A DNA stretch of 64,000 nt from Neisseria wadsworthii 9715. GTDB lineage: Bacteria; Pseudomonadota; Gammaproteobacteria; Burkholderiales; Neisseriaceae. Under the pieces are notes generated by a model. The model was not told where the DNA came from. It saw nothing but the letters and a program-made list of their open reading frames with translations, and did no database searches. The position numbers and the translations under genes are program-made. The stretch is from assembly GCF_000227765.1 (NCBI RefSeq), contig NZ_JH165159.1, positions 2,298,478-2,362,477 of the forward strand, in the 5' to 3' direction. Shown piece after piece: positions 18,148-27,632 of the stretch (the first letter of the stretch is position 1; each line of letters begins with the position of its first letter).

Positions 18148-18939
18148 TTACCGCCATGCGCCCATAAATTCCCGCCAATGCTCCGCATCTTCTTGTGTTT
18201 TCAGATAATTGCGCAGAATACGGATTTCCTGTTCATACTCATCGCCATCCAATGCGCCGCTCATCAGCCGGAAACGCAGATACATTAAATAAGTGTTGGC
18301 TGCATCGGTTTCACAATAATCGCGGATGTCTTTAAGCATGCCTGTCTGAAAGGCTTCCCAAACCTTGCTACCATCCATGCCTAACTTACCCGGGAAGCCG
18401 CAAAGTTTGGCCATATCGTCTAGCGGCACATTGGCGCGTGGCTGGTAAAGCGCTAGCAAGTCCATTAAATCACAATGGCGGTTATGGTAGCGGTTGATGT
18501 AGTTATTCCACTTGAAATCACGACTGTCGCCGAAGTCACCCTCTCCCATGTCCCAATAGCGCGCAGCGGTAATGCCGTGAATCAACGCCCGGTAATGTAA
18601 TACAGGCAAATCAAAGCCGCCGCCGTTCCAGCTTACCAATTGCGGCGTGCGCGTTTCAATCAGATCGAAAAATCTGGCAATTACCGTTTCTTCACTGTCA
18701 TGCTCATCCCCTATGGTGCCAATATGGATCTTTTCCGCATCCCAGCGCATACAGCAGGAAATCGCCACCACTTGGTGCAGATGAAGCTGCATAAAATCAT
18801 TGCCGGTTTGAGCGCGCCGCTTTTGTTGTGCAAACGCTACCACATCGTTATCAGGAATATCTTCCGGCAAATCGTAAAGCAACCGTATGCCGCGCACATC
18901 GGGTACGGTTTCGATATCAAAAGCGAGAATCGGGGTCAT
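18148..18939 (-). CDS. 3'-5' exonuclease, PolB-like DEDD family
   Basis: A 263-residue predicted exonuclease of the family 'predicted 3'-5' exonuclease related to the PolB exonuclease domain'. The start at 18939 (MTPILAFDIETVPDV) is chosen because GGAAA sits eight bases upstream and because the first catalytic motif then follows at once. Motif I is FDIET, motif II lies around SWNGGGFDLPVLHYRA, and motif III has YCETDAANTYLMYLR. The four acidic DEDD residues can be seen. Substrate and pathway are unknown; it may act in DNA repair. It is not fused to a polymerase. Confidence 0.88.
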   Translation of the reverse strand: MTPILAFDIETVPDVRGIRLLYDLPEDIPDNDVVAFAQQKRRAQTGNDFMQLHLHQVVAISCCMRWDAEKIHIGTIGDEHDSEETVIARFFDLIETRTPQLVSWNGGGFDLPVLHYRALIHGITAARYWDMGEGDFGDSRDFKWNNYINRYHNRHCDLMDLLALYQPRANVPLDDMAKLCGFPGKLGMDGSKVWEAFQTGMLKDIRDYCETDAANTYLMYLRFRLMSGALDGDEYEQEIRILRNYLKTQEDAEHWREFMGAWR

Positions 18940-19112
18940 AATAGCGTTTCCGTAATCAATTACGGCATTGTGCATGAAGTTGCAGCCTTTGACAAACCTG
19001 CCTTGCCGGCAGCCGCCGTATGCTAAATTACATAAATTTTCTTGGTGTCTCCCAAGGGTTTAGGCATAATGTTGCACGTTTGAAATAAGATACGATTGAA
19101 AGCTTTAACAAT

Positions 19113-19928
19113 ATGAATTTATCGAAAACCCTTATCTCGCTGGCACTCCTGCCCCTTATGGCTTGCGGGCAGCCCACTGAAAACAGCTCCGCACAGCCTG
19201 CGCATAAAGCGGCCAGCAGCCCCCAAAAAAATACCAAAGTTGCCACCAAAGGCAATGTTCCCGAAGCAACGGCAAAAGCCATCAGCAGTAAACTGGAACA
19301 AACTTACGGCAACCAAAAGCTAAAAGTGCAAAGTATTCAAACCACGCCGATGGCGGGTTTGTTTGAAGTGGTGGTTTCCGGCAATCAGATTATTTATACC
19401 GATGCTAAAGCTGATTACATGTTTGTAGGTGATTTAATCGATCTTAAAAGCCGCAAAAGCCTCACTGAAGAGCGCATGGCCGACATCAGCCGCGTAGATT
19501 TCGCCAGCCTGCCCTTAGAGATGGCAATTAAAGAAGTACGCGGCAACGGCAAACTGAAAGTTGCGGTGTTCTCCGATCCGGATTGTCCATTCTGCAAACG
19601 CTTGGAAAGAGAGTTCGGCCAAATGACCGACATCACAATCTACAATTTCATGATGCCGATTGCTAGCCTTCATCCGCAGGCACATCAAAAATCAGTGCAA
19701 ATCTGGTGCCAGAAAGACCGCACTGCCGCTTGGACCAACTGGATGCGCAAAGGTGTGATGCCTGATTCAGTCGCAGAATGTGATAATCCGATTACGGAAA
19801 CCACCTCTCTCGGCGAACAACTGGGTTTCACCGGCACCCCGGCCGTGATTTTCCCAAACGGCAAAGTACAAGCTGGTTATTCGCCTAAAGCCCAATTGGA
19901 ACAAGCTCTTAAAAATAATCAGAAATAA
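19113..19928 (+). CDS. dsbC: Thiol:disulfide interchange protein DsbC, probable lipoprotein
   Basis: Periplasmic disulfide isomerase of 271 residues. A DsbC N-terminal dimerisation domain (about 50-120) leads into a thioredoxin fold with the CPFC active site (DPDCPFCKR) and the cis-proline loop GFTGTPAV. The N-terminus is unusual for DsbC in general: after a hydrophobic core, LPLMACGQ reads as a lipobox, so the protein is likely anchored by a lipid on its cysteine. A low-complexity linker (Ser/Ala/Lys) follows. It is convergent with misS. I do not know how widespread the lipobox is in Neisseria. Confidence 0.93.
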   Translation: MNLSKTLISLALLPLMACGQPTENSSAQPAHKAASSPQKNTKVATKGNVPEATAKAISSKLEQTYGNQKLKVQSIQTTPMAGLFEVVVSGNQIIYTDAKADYMFVGDLIDLKSRKSLTEERMADISRVDFASLPLEMAIKEVRGNGKLKVAVFSDPDCPFCKRLEREFGQMTDITIYNFMMPIASLHPQAHQKSVQIWCQKDRTAAWTNWMRKGVMPDSVAECDNPITETTSLGEQLGFTGTPAVIFPNGKVQAGYSPKAQLEQALKNNQK

Positions 19929-19946
19929 AATACCGATATATAAAAC

Positions 19947-19980
19947 CAATGCCTGTCTGAACGCATTCAGACAGGCATTG
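19947..19980. terminator. DUS inverted pair between dsbC and misS
   Basis: CAATGCCTGTCTGAA and its complement (15 bp) with a 4-base loop. It is placed between the convergent dsbC and misS stops. Confidence 0.75.
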
Positions 19981-20005
19981 TTCATCAATCCGGTTATCAC
20001 TTTGT

Positions 20006-21391
20006 TTACTTCAATTCCTTCGCTTTCTTAGGCAGCACAAACCGGACCCGCAAGCCGTTAGGGCTGATGTTGTTGGCTATAATCTTACCGCAATGCTGCT
20101 CAATAATATGTTTGGCCAGCGCAAGACCCAAACCGGTGCCCTGTTTATTGGCGCTGCTGTCGGCGCGGTAAAATGCAGTGAAAATATGCGGCAACTGGTT
20201 CTCCGACACACCCGGGCCATTATCGGTTATATCGACCATCCAGTTTTTAGAATCCTGATAAACCTTTACCTGAATCGTGCTGCCTTCGGGGCTGTAATTC
20301 ATAGCATTGCGGATAACATTATCGAATGCGCGGTAAAGATAGCTTTCATTCGCCATAAGTTTCGCATCTTCCGGCACTTTCTCCACCACCAATGCCACGG
20401 TTTGTTGATTTTTCTCTGCAACAGCCTGGCTGTCTTCCACTAAATGGCGTAAAAACGGCACCAGTGCAAGATTTTCTTTTTCCATGGGGATATTGTCGGT
20501 TTCAAGGCGGGAAAGGGTCAACAACTCACCCACCAACGCATCCATACGCACCAATTCACTTTCCAAACGCTGCAAATATTCATCCTGCTTTTTCGGCTGC
20601 GCCTGAATCAATCCGACAATCGCCTGCATACGCGCAAGCGGCGATCGCATTTCGTGTGACACATGGTGTAAGAGATGACGCTCTTTTTCCACCAGCTTCT
20701 GCAATTGCTGCGCCATTTTGTCAAACTGATCTGCCAATTGGGACAATTCGTCATCGCGGTCGGTCATTTGCTGCGAGATACGTGTTTCCAAATCACCCGA
20801 TGCCAACCTGTTCATCCCCCGACCTAAAATCCGAATAGGCTTGGTAATGTTGTTGGCCAAAATATAAGCCAGCAACAACCCAACCACAAAAATGAAGCTC
20901 AAAATAATAATTTCATGCCATACCGGCTCGAGCGGCAAACCGGGAATAAACAGCGGGCTTGTCGGACGCTGAAGCTGGCGGGTTTTCCAGTCTCGCACAA
21001 AGAATAAATATTCTTCGCCCCATCTGTCGTATTCAATGCGCGCGTGCTCCAGATCCACCTGCTTGATAGCCGTGTTACGCATAGTTTCGACCACTTTAGG
21101 GTCTATCGACCTGCCGAGTACATCTTTGCGATTATCCCCGGTAATCATGTATACGTTTTTGGAAATCGGGTGCTCGCTCCACTCTTTTAATGTGTCTTTT
21201 GCACCTTGTGCACCGCGCGCGCGGAAAGCCGAAATCATGCTGTTAAGCAATGTGGTTTCCAACACACGCTGCTGCTTGAAATGGTTTTCCGCAATGGTAT
21301 TTTGCACCACCCAGAAAGAAAAACTCGCCACGAATATGGCGCAGATAATCACGGCGCAAAACGTGGCGAATATACGTTGAAACAGTTTCAT
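20006..21391 (-). CDS. misS: Sensor histidine kinase MisS (CpxA-like)
   Basis: Inner-membrane kinase of 461 residues: TM1 at about 5-27, a periplasmic sensor loop (28-160), TM2 at 161-180, HAMP to about 235, HisKA with H246 in LHHVSHEMRSPLARMQ, and HATPase ending GTGLGLALAKHI. Sequence and partner match MisS of Neisseria meningitidis. MisRS there controls envelope-related genes, including disulfide handling and capsule or LOS traits. It starts 17 bases after misR, so they are one operon. Convergence with dsbC is suggestive but not evidence of control. Confidence 0.93.
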   Translation of the reverse strand: MKLFQRIFATFCAVIICAIFVASFSFWVVQNTIAENHFKQQRVLETTLLNSMISAFRARGAQGAKDTLKEWSEHPISKNVYMITGDNRKDVLGRSIDPKVVETMRNTAIKQVDLEHARIEYDRWGEEYLFFVRDWKTRQLQRPTSPLFIPGLPLEPVWHEIIILSFIFVVGLLLAYILANNITKPIRILGRGMNRLASGDLETRISQQMTDRDDELSQLADQFDKMAQQLQKLVEKERHLLHHVSHEMRSPLARMQAIVGLIQAQPKKQDEYLQRLESELVRMDALVGELLTLSRLETDNIPMEKENLALVPFLRHLVEDSQAVAEKNQQTVALVVEKVPEDAKLMANESYLYRAFDNVIRNAMNYSPEGSTIQVKVYQDSKNWMVDITDNGPGVSENQLPHIFTAFYRADSSANKQGTGLGLALAKHIIEQHCGKIIANNISPNGLRVRFVLPKKAKELK

Positions 21392-21408
21392 GAACAGTCT
21401 GTTTGCAA

Positions 21409-22086
21409 TTAGTTTTTAACGAACAAATAACCCAAACCGCGCACGGTTTGAATCAAAGAAGCATCACCCAGCTTATGGCGGATGCTGGAAATATGCACAT
21501 CAATACTGCGGTCAAATTTAGCCAATTTGCGGTCAAGAGCCTCAATCGACAGAGTTTCTTTGCTTACCACTTGGCCTGCATGGCGCATCAACACTTCTAA
21601 AAGATTAAATTCGGTACTGGTCAACTCCAAAGGCTCTTCGCCAATGGTCGCCTGACGCTTGGCCGGATACAAAGTAACATTGCTTACTGAAATGCTGTTA
21701 GGCGCCGTGCTTTGCTCGGCTGCGCTTTGTGCTCGGCGCAGAATGGCGTTGATGCGTGCCAAAAGTTCGCGCGGGGTGCATGGTTTAGGTACATAATCAT
21801 CCGCACCCATTTCCAAACCGATAATACGGTCAATGTCGTCACCCTTAGCGGTGAGCATGATCACCGGAATCGTACTTTGCGCACGCACGGTTTTCAACAC
21901 TTCCAAACCGTTCATTTTCGGCATCATAGAATCCAATACAACCACATCATAGTTGCCGGATAAAATTTCTTGTACACCTGCTTCACCATCCGGCACGCTA
22001 TTTACCGACAAACCTTCGGCTGTGAGATACTCAGTCAGCAACTCGGTTAATAAAGCGTCGTCATCTACCAATAACACATGGCTCAT
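21409..22086 (-). CDS. misR: Response regulator MisR (OmpR family)
   Basis: 225 residues. The receiver domain carries the phosphorylated D52 in VVLDSMMPKMNG, the conserved acidic pocket (LLVDDD) near the start, and a lysine in DDYVPKP. The C-terminal OmpR/PhoB winged helix has LTSTEFNLLEVLM and the wing end TVRGLGYLF. It is the first gene of misRS. The upstream 197-base gap should hold its promoter. Confidence 0.95.
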   Translation of the reverse strand: MSHVLLVDDDALLTELLTEYLTAEGLSVNSVPDGEAGVQEILSGNYDVVVLDSMMPKMNGLEVLKTVRAQSTIPVIMLTAKGDDIDRIIGLEMGADDYVPKPCTPRELLARINAILRRAQSAAEQSTAPNSISVSNVTLYPAKRQATIGEEPLELTSTEFNLLEVLMRHAGQVVSKETLSIEALDRKLAKFDRSIDVHISSIRHKLGDASLIQTVRGLGYLFVKN

Positions 22087-22283
22087 TGCATATTTCCTTA
22101 TCTGGTTGTCTTTAAAATTTTAAGGATGCCTTCCGTATGAAGGAGCATAACTATCTTAACATGCAAGCCTGTATTTTTGGTAGCATGTCTGTTTGCGCCT
22201 TTGCTCTTTTTTGCACGGAATGTCAAGGGCTTTACATAGAAATAAAATCTTAGCCGCCCGTTTTTTCAGACAGGCATCATTCT

Positions 22284-24083
22284 TTATTTCTTACAAGGCT
22301 TTGCGTTTGGATTTATTTTGGCATACTCCGCACAACCCTGCTCCCATTCCTGCCGTAACCCTGCCAGATATGATGATTTGTCTATCTGGGAAATGTAAAA
22401 AGGCATCTGCATCGGGTAATACTCATACATCATGCGCATCCACCGGCGCCCTGCCGCCTGATGGCCTGTCCGGTAAAGATACATACCCACCACATGCGCA
22501 TTGGCATAAGGGCGGAAGACCATCGTCTCCAACGCAGCGCCAACCGCCCACGGCTGAAGCTCGGCATCAGCAGGCGAAGCCCGGCGCATCAAAGAAAGCT
22601 GGGCATAATAACGTAACATGGGTTCGGTTCTGGCAATTTTCAACATACCGTTGATTTTTTCCTGCTTTTGTTCAGCAGTTTCCGTTTTCTCGATGGTATT
22701 GAATTTTACCAACTCGGTATACACAAAACCCAAACGCACGATACCGACGATAATAAATATCGACAAAACGGCCACACCCCAATTCAACCATTTAATCTGA
22801 GGCCTGTCTGAATCGGCAATTTGCTCAGTATCCTGCATTCCCAGCATCAACCCTACAGGTACTAAAAAATAAACGTACCACAAGGGATATTCCAACAACG
22901 AATGACAAAACGATACGGAAAGCAGAGCCAGCGGCAGAAAATTCTCATTACTTACCGGTTTTTTGAAATAAGGCCACACCACCCAAAGCAAACCGCCGAA
23001 TACCAATAACGCACCAACCAGCCCCATATCCGCCAAAATCTGCAAAACGATATTGTGTGAATGCGTATAAAGCACGCTGGTTTCATCATTACGCCAGCCG
23101 GTAGGAAACACATTGGTTAAAAAACTTTGCAGCGAATACGATTCCCAGCCATGCCCCCATATCGGCGCTGCCAGAAAAATATGCCACGCGCGCGCCCACT
23201 CAACTTCGCGCGGGGAAGACGCAAAATCCTTGCTGCCCATCCTATCTAGCGCACTAAAATAATCAATGCCCATCAGCGCCATCAGCTTATCAAAAGAAAG
23301 CTGCACCACCACCACCATCAACAAGGCAAACAAGAATACCTTCAGTGCATGATTACCTTCCTTGCCCCTGCGCCAACGCCAAAACACTGCCAGTAAAGCA
23401 ATCGCCGCCACATAAGCAAACAGGCTGCGCGAATTCACCATGCCCATAATCAGCGCCAGATATACTGTCATAAAGCAGCCGAACCAATTGGACACCCGTC
23501 GCTGCGACCATAGAAACGCAGCCGCAATCACACCCCACATTAAATAATGCCCCAGATGATTACGCTGCGCCAACTGCCCCATGATATTGTTGATATCGCT
23601 GTACAGCACATAACCCTTCAAATGGGAAGCCCAACCGGTAAACTGCAAAATACAAACCAACGATTGCAGCAGCGCTCCAGTAACCAACACTGATGCAAAC
23701 ACCGTGACTACCCGCTTCTGCCCGACTTCCCGTACCCAGCCCCTGCATGCCCAAAGCATCAGCGCAATGATCGCAAACGACCACGCCGCCATATCGCTCA
23801 TTCCCGGGTAAGGTAGCTCCATAACCCTTGCTTGCACCGCCCAATAAACTGCCAGAGCAAAAAAGTACACACCACCCCGCGGTATCCGCGCACTTAATTT
23901 TCCCGAAAGCGCACTACCCAACACAAACAGCAAAGCAAGCAGCAATGACGCACTTTCCAGATAAAAGCTCGAGAGCGGACCGGTTCGCCAGATTGACATA
24001 AACGGCACGATACAGACAAACGCCAATCCGAACACCAGCACAGTCGTATCGGTTTTACGGCTTTCCACATAATCCAAAATCAC
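22284..24083 (-). CDS. pglL: PglL-like O-oligosaccharyltransferase
   Basis: Transfers lipid-linked glycan to serines of pilin and other periplasmic proteins. The 599-residue polytopic membrane protein (about a dozen helices) has a Wzy_C-type periplasmic loop. The family's key histidine is expected in THSHN (H341/H343). RPREVEW-like and LEYPLWYVYF segments match the PglL family. It starts by overlapping the upstream DUF2069 gene by four bases (ATGA). Length and layout are those of meningococcal PglL. A WaaL ligase is the main alternative, but the overall pattern favours PglL. Confidence 0.88.
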   Translation of the reverse strand: MILDYVESRKTDTTVLVFGLAFVCIVPFMSIWRTGPLSSFYLESASLLLALLFVLGSALSGKLSARIPRGGVYFFALAVYWAVQARVMELPYPGMSDMAAWSFAIIALMLWACRGWVREVGQKRVVTVFASVLVTGALLQSLVCILQFTGWASHLKGYVLYSDINNIMGQLAQRNHLGHYLMWGVIAAAFLWSQRRVSNWFGCFMTVYLALIMGMVNSRSLFAYVAAIALLAVFWRWRRGKEGNHALKVFLFALLMVVVVQLSFDKLMALMGIDYFSALDRMGSKDFASSPREVEWARAWHIFLAAPIWGHGWESYSLQSFLTNVFPTGWRNDETSVLYTHSHNIVLQILADMGLVGALLVFGGLLWVVWPYFKKPVSNENFLPLALLSVSFCHSLLEYPLWYVYFLVPVGLMLGMQDTEQIADSDRPQIKWLNWGVAVLSIFIIVGIVRLGFVYTELVKFNTIEKTETAEQKQEKINGMLKIARTEPMLRYYAQLSLMRRASPADAELQPWAVGAALETMVFRPYANAHVVGMYLYRTGHQAAGRRWMRMMYEYYPMQMPFYISQIDKSSYLAGLRQEWEQGCAEYAKINPNAKPCKK

Positions 24084-24436
24084 AAAGCGGCCTTTCTTTT
24101 ATTTTTTACAAAAGCCAAACAAGCAATAAAAAACACCACGCTCAGCAGCAACATTACCACAGCACATGCCCTGCTGAGCGGCTGCACATCAAACAGGCGC
24201 ATTACCGCTTCGGCAAAATAAATCAAAATCATCATACAAGACCATTGAAAAGTATAGACCTTTCCTTTCAACACCCCGGCCAGCGGCAAGCACAAAGGCA
24301 AAGCTTTTAAAGCCATCCAAGAGCCGCCCTCGCGCAAAGGCGCCAACCACAACTCCCAAGCAACACTCAGGATAATCATGCCGATCAGGCTGATTGCGGC
24401 AGCCGCTTGCGGCCATTGCTTTTCATGATGATTCAT
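24080..24436 (-). CDS. DUF2069 membrane protein
   Basis: A small 118-residue inner-membrane protein with four predicted helices (about 12-28, 40-55, 63-80, 91-110) and a basic C-terminus (KNKRKAAL). It resembles the DUF2069 family, of unknown function. The gene overlaps pglL by four bases, so it is translationally coupled to the oligosaccharyltransferase gene. Whether it helps glycosylation is not known. Confidence 0.75.
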   Translation of the reverse strand: MNHHEKQWPQAAAAISLIGMIILSVAWELWLAPLREGGSWMALKALPLCLPLAGVLKGKVYTFQWSCMMILIYFAEAVMRLFDVQPLSRACAVVMLLLSVVFFIACLAFVKNKRKAAL

Positions 24437-24591
24437 TTTGAAATATTAAATAAAGTTATCAAACACATTATAAACAAAAGCTCGCCTGAAACCCCTTCCG
24501 ACTTCAGACGATTCTTTTTCAATTTAATTCCGAGGTTTGAATGCCTGTCTGAAAACAAATCCACCGCTCCAAACACACCATACCGGCCAGC

Positions 24592-25335
24592 CTAATCTTC
24601 AAATTCCTCGGCTGCACGCTCTATCGGCTTAACCATCCGCGCCAACACCAAACCCAGCTCGTAAAGCACAATCAACGGCACTGCCAGCATAAATTGCGAA
24701 ATCACATCCGGCGGCGTAATCACAGCCGCCACCACAAACGCGCCCACAATCACATAAGGCCTTGCCGCCTTCATCTTTTCCATCGAAACCACACCCATGC
24801 GGTGCAGCAGAACCACCACCACCGGCGTTTCAAAAGTCGCACCGAATGCCACAAACATGCCCAATACAAACGACAGATATTTATCAATATCCGTCGCCAT
24901 ATTCACGCCCTCCGGGGTTACACCGGCCAGAAACTTGAAGATCACCGGAAAAACCAAAAAATAGGCAAACGCCATACCGCAGGCAAACAAAATCAAGCTG
25001 GAGAGCACCAACGGAAAAATCAGCTTTTTCTCATGTTTATAAAGCGCGGGCGCCACAAACGCCCACACTTGGTAAAGCGTGTGCGGCAACGTCGCCAGAA
25101 ATGCGGCCATCAGTGCCACTTTAACCGGCACAAAAAAAGGCGCAATCACTTCCGTAGCAATCATGCTCGTGCCTTTCGGCAGATTCGCCATCAAAGGTTG
25201 TGCCACAAATGTGTAGAGTTGTTGCGCAAAAGGCATGGCCGCAAAAAATGCCACCAACATTACCACAACAATCCACACCAAACGGCGGCGCAGCTCAATA
25301 AGATGTTCGACCAGAGTCTGAGTTTGCTCAGTCAC
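24592..25335 (-). CDS. tatC: Twin-arginine translocase subunit TatC
   Basis: The 247-residue, six-helix receptor of the Tat pathway, which binds twin-arginine signal peptides together with TatB. The N-terminal LVEHLIELRRRL and the central AFGATFETPVVVVLLHRMG segment with its conserved F-E pair are diagnostic. It lies after tatB with a 125-base gap containing a DUS, so tatC may be partly separate in expression. All helices appear intact. Confidence 0.97.
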   Translation of the reverse strand: MTEQTQTLVEHLIELRRRLVWIVVVMLVAFFAAMPFAQQLYTFVAQPLMANLPKGTSMIATEVIAPFFVPVKVALMAAFLATLPHTLYQVWAFVAPALYKHEKKLIFPLVLSSLILFACGMAFAYFLVFPVIFKFLAGVTPEGVNMATDIDKYLSFVLGMFVAFGATFETPVVVVLLHRMGVVSMEKMKAARPYVIVGAFVVAAVITPPDVISQFMLAVPLIVLYELGLVLARMVKPIERAAEEFED

Positions 25336-25460
25336 TTTTTATCCATATAATTTAACAGCCGGATTTCACCGCTGCTACTGCTTTTATAAACCGAATGACG
25401 CGTTAAACAGTTTTCATTAAGCTATGCCTGTCTGAAACACCAACGCAAAGCAAGCACAAA

Positions 25461-25994
25461 TTACCGCCCCTGCCCTTTTCTCACGCTCAAACGGGGGGGC
25501 GCCCGGTATTTCGGGCGCATATCGCGCCGCTGCATCATAGCGCGCCGCTTAAGCGACACAGGCGGCGGCGCATGGCGCAGGCCATAATCGGAACCGTAAT
25601 CGTCTGCATCAAAGTCATGCAGATCCACCAACGGCTTGCCCGCTTCGTCCAAACCGAAATCGGCAGGCGTGCGCTGCTGCGGCAAACGCTCCCAAGCGGG
25701 GCGCAAATCCAGCCCGTCGCGTATGGCTTGCGAGCTTTCTTTTACCGAATCGCCTACACTTTGAAAGCTTTCTTTAAAATCCTTTGCCGCGTCTTCCACA
25801 TCTTTTTTTACGCTGCTCAATTCAGAAGCATCAATCTGGCGCCCCAGCTCGGATTTGACATTGTTCACAAAATACTGGATTCTGCCGGCCCACTGCCCCG
25901 CAGCGCGCGCCACTTTGGGCAGGCGCTCCGGCCCCAGTACAATCAGGGCCACCACACCGATCAGCAATAATTCGCTGAAACCGAAATCAAACAT
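25461..25994 (-). CDS. tatB: Sec-independent translocase subunit TatB
   Basis: 177 residues: one N-terminal helix (GFSELLLIGVVALIVLGPERLP, residues 4-25) with the conserved Glu and the GPERLP hinge, followed by an amphipathic helix and a long charged cytoplasmic tail with Arg-rich end. It partners TatC in substrate recognition. The gene starts two bases after the tatA stop. Confidence 0.96.
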   Translation of the reverse strand: MFDFGFSELLLIGVVALIVLGPERLPKVARAAGQWAGRIQYFVNNVKSELGRQIDASELSSVKKDVEDAAKDFKESFQSVGDSVKESSQAIRDGLDLRPAWERLPQQRTPADFGLDEAGKPLVDLHDFDADDYGSDYGLRHAPPPVSLKRRAMMQRRDMRPKYRAPPRLSVRKGQGR

Positions 25995-25996
25995 AA

Positions 25997-26206
25997 TCAG
26001 GCTTGTTTGTCTGGATTGCTCTCATCGGCTTTGTGTTCGATCACATCGCCTTTTTTCGCCTCTTCCGAGCCTTCATTCAAACCTTTTTTAAAATCGTGCA
26101 CCGCACCACCCAAATCTTTACCGACATTGCGCAGTTTTTTCGTGCCGAACACCAGCACCACAATCACCAATACAATGATCCAGTGCCAAATTGAAAAGCT
26201 GCCCAT
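25997..26206 (-). CDS. tatA: Sec-independent translocase subunit TatA
   Basis: Pore-forming subunit of 69 residues. A short N-terminus (MGSFSIWHW) leads into one helix, then [23 protein letters not shown] forms the hinge and amphipathic helix, with a charged tail. First gene of the tat cluster, two bases upstream of tatB. The preceding hisI-hisE-hinT-tat order is the standard Neisseria arrangement. Confidence 0.96.
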   Translation of the reverse strand: MGSFSIWHWIIVLVIVVLVFGTKKLRNVGKDLGGAVHDFKKGLNEGSEEAKKGDVIEHKADESNPDKQA

Positions 26207-26273
26207 AAGTTTTCCTTTTTAAAGCTTTAATAATCAAAATTAATGAAATGCGCCAAGCATTTTCAGACAGGCA

Positions 26274-26600
26274 TCAAGCAGGCCGCCCCATAATATGGAT
26301 ATGCAGATGAAACACTTCCTGCCCGCCGCCCTTACCTGTGTTGATTTGGGTTTTGAAACCGTTTGCCAAGCCGTTAGCCTCTGCAATTTGCGGCACTTTC
26401 ATCATCATTCGGCCCAACAGCGCCTCATGCTCGGGCTTGGCATGCGCCAGCGAATCGAAATGCTCTTTGGGAATCAGCAGCAAATGCACCGGCGCGGCAG
26501 GGTTGATGTCTTTAAAACACAGCATCTCATCGTCTTCATACACCACGCTCGCAGGGATTTGCTTATCCACAATTTTGCAGAAAATACAGTCAGTCATCAA
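26274..26600 (-). CDS. hinT: HIT-family purine nucleoside phosphoramidase HinT
   Basis: A 108-residue hydrolase that cleaves AMP-lysine and similar phosphoramidates. The histidine triad HLHIHIMG is at the C-terminal end, and the family start DCIFCKIVDKQIPA is present. It sits between hisE and tatA, which is conserved in proteobacteria although the reason is not known. A DUS lies just after its stop. Confidence 0.95.
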   Translation of the reverse strand: MMTDCIFCKIVDKQIPASVVYEDDEMLCFKDINPAAPVHLLLIPKEHFDSLAHAKPEHEALLGRMMMKVPQIAEANGLANGFKTQINTGKGGGQEVFHLHIHIMGRPA

Positions 26601-26686
26601 AAATACTCCGAAACCGTAGGCCGATTGCGCTATTTTATCAGCACACAGCGCCTGCCCATTGAATAAATACAGATTTTAATACAAAT

Positions 26687-27010
26687 TCAGCTTTCCTGCC
26701 GCACCGCTTTTTCCGCCAGCCCCGACAAACCCTGCCTGCGCGCCAGCTCGTTCAACACCTCTTCAACGCGCAAGCCGTGATGCGCCAGCAGCACCTGCGT
26801 GTGAAACCATAAATCCGCCACTTCATAAACCAGATGTTCTCTGCCGCCGTCTTTGGAAGCCATCAGCACTTCGCCCGCTTCTTCAATCACTTTTTTCAGG
26901 ATTTTGTCTTCGCCTTTGTGCAGAAGCTGAGCCACATAAGACGTTTCCGGGTCTTGGCCTTTGCGGGAATCAATCACGTTTTGGATTTGGGTTAAAACTT
27001 GGTCGGTCAT
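26687..27010 (-). CDS. hisE: Phosphoribosyl-ATP pyrophosphatase
   Basis: Hydrolyses phosphoribosyl-ATP to phosphoribosyl-AMP, the second step of histidine synthesis. I take the ATG at 27010 ([12 protein letters not shown]), 107 residues, because GAGAA sits seven bases upstream; the alternative longer start would be a TTG. The MazG-like core has [12 protein letters not shown] and YEVADLWFH, whose acidic residues bind Mg2+. It follows hisI by 58 bases, so HisI and HisE are separate proteins, unlike the fused E. coli HisIE. Confidence 0.94.
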   Translation of the reverse strand: MTDQVLTQIQNVIDSRKGQDPETSYVAQLLHKGEDKILKKVIEEAGEVLMASKDGGREHLVYEVADLWFHTQVLLAHHGLRVEEVLNELARRQGLSGLAEKAVRQES

Positions 27011-27068
27011 AGTTATATTCTCTTGATTCAATTAAGCCGCTCGGCGGCGTACTGATTTCAGACAGGCA

Positions 27069-27467
27069 TCAACCGTGCGTATGCCCGTAAATCTCCTGCT
27101 CGTCTTTCAATACCGCATCCACAATCTGCCATTCGCCATCGCGCCACACGCGGTAGAAGCAGCTTTCACGGCCGGTATGGCAGGCAATGCCGCCGGCTTG
27201 GTCTATCAGCATAATCACCGCATCGCCGTCGCAATCCAAACGCAGCTCGTGCACTTTTTGCGTGTGCCCCGACTCTTCGCCTTTCATCCATTGCTTTTGG
27301 CGCGAACGGCTGTAATAGTGGGCGTAGCCGGTTTCGGCGGTTTTTTGCAGCGCTTCTGCGTTCATCCAAGCCACCATCAACACGCGCAGGGTTTTGGCGT
27401 CTTGTGCGATGGCACAGACCAGGCCTTTTTCATCGAATTTAACGGCATCCAGCAGCGGATTAGGCAT
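27069..27467 (-). CDS. hisI: Phosphoribosyl-AMP cyclohydrolase
   Basis: Opens the purine ring of phosphoribosyl-AMP in histidine synthesis. 132 residues. The metal-binding signature DCDGDA is followed by the zinc cysteines in [11 protein letters not shown]. The start has AGGAG nine bases upstream. It is the first gene in the hisI-hisE-hinT-tatABC run; a near-DUS (TTCAGACAGCC) lies immediately upstream of the ribosome-binding site. Confidence 0.96.
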   Translation of the reverse strand: MPNPLLDAVKFDEKGLVCAIAQDAKTLRVLMVAWMNAEALQKTAETGYAHYYSRSRQKQWMKGEESGHTQKVHELRLDCDGDAVIMLIDQAGGIACHTGRESCFYRVWRDGEWQIVDAVLKDEQEIYGHTHG

Positions 27468-27632
27468 GTTTGTTTACTCCTTTTTCAGACAGCCTTGTTG
27501 TTGCAGGCTTTCTTGTACAGTATTTTTTAAAGTGGATGATTTTATCTTAATAATTTAATGGCTGTTTAGCGGATTTTTCGTCTTTCAAAACCAAACCGCC
27601 GAACGGATGCCTGTCTGAAAAAACCAAACCGA

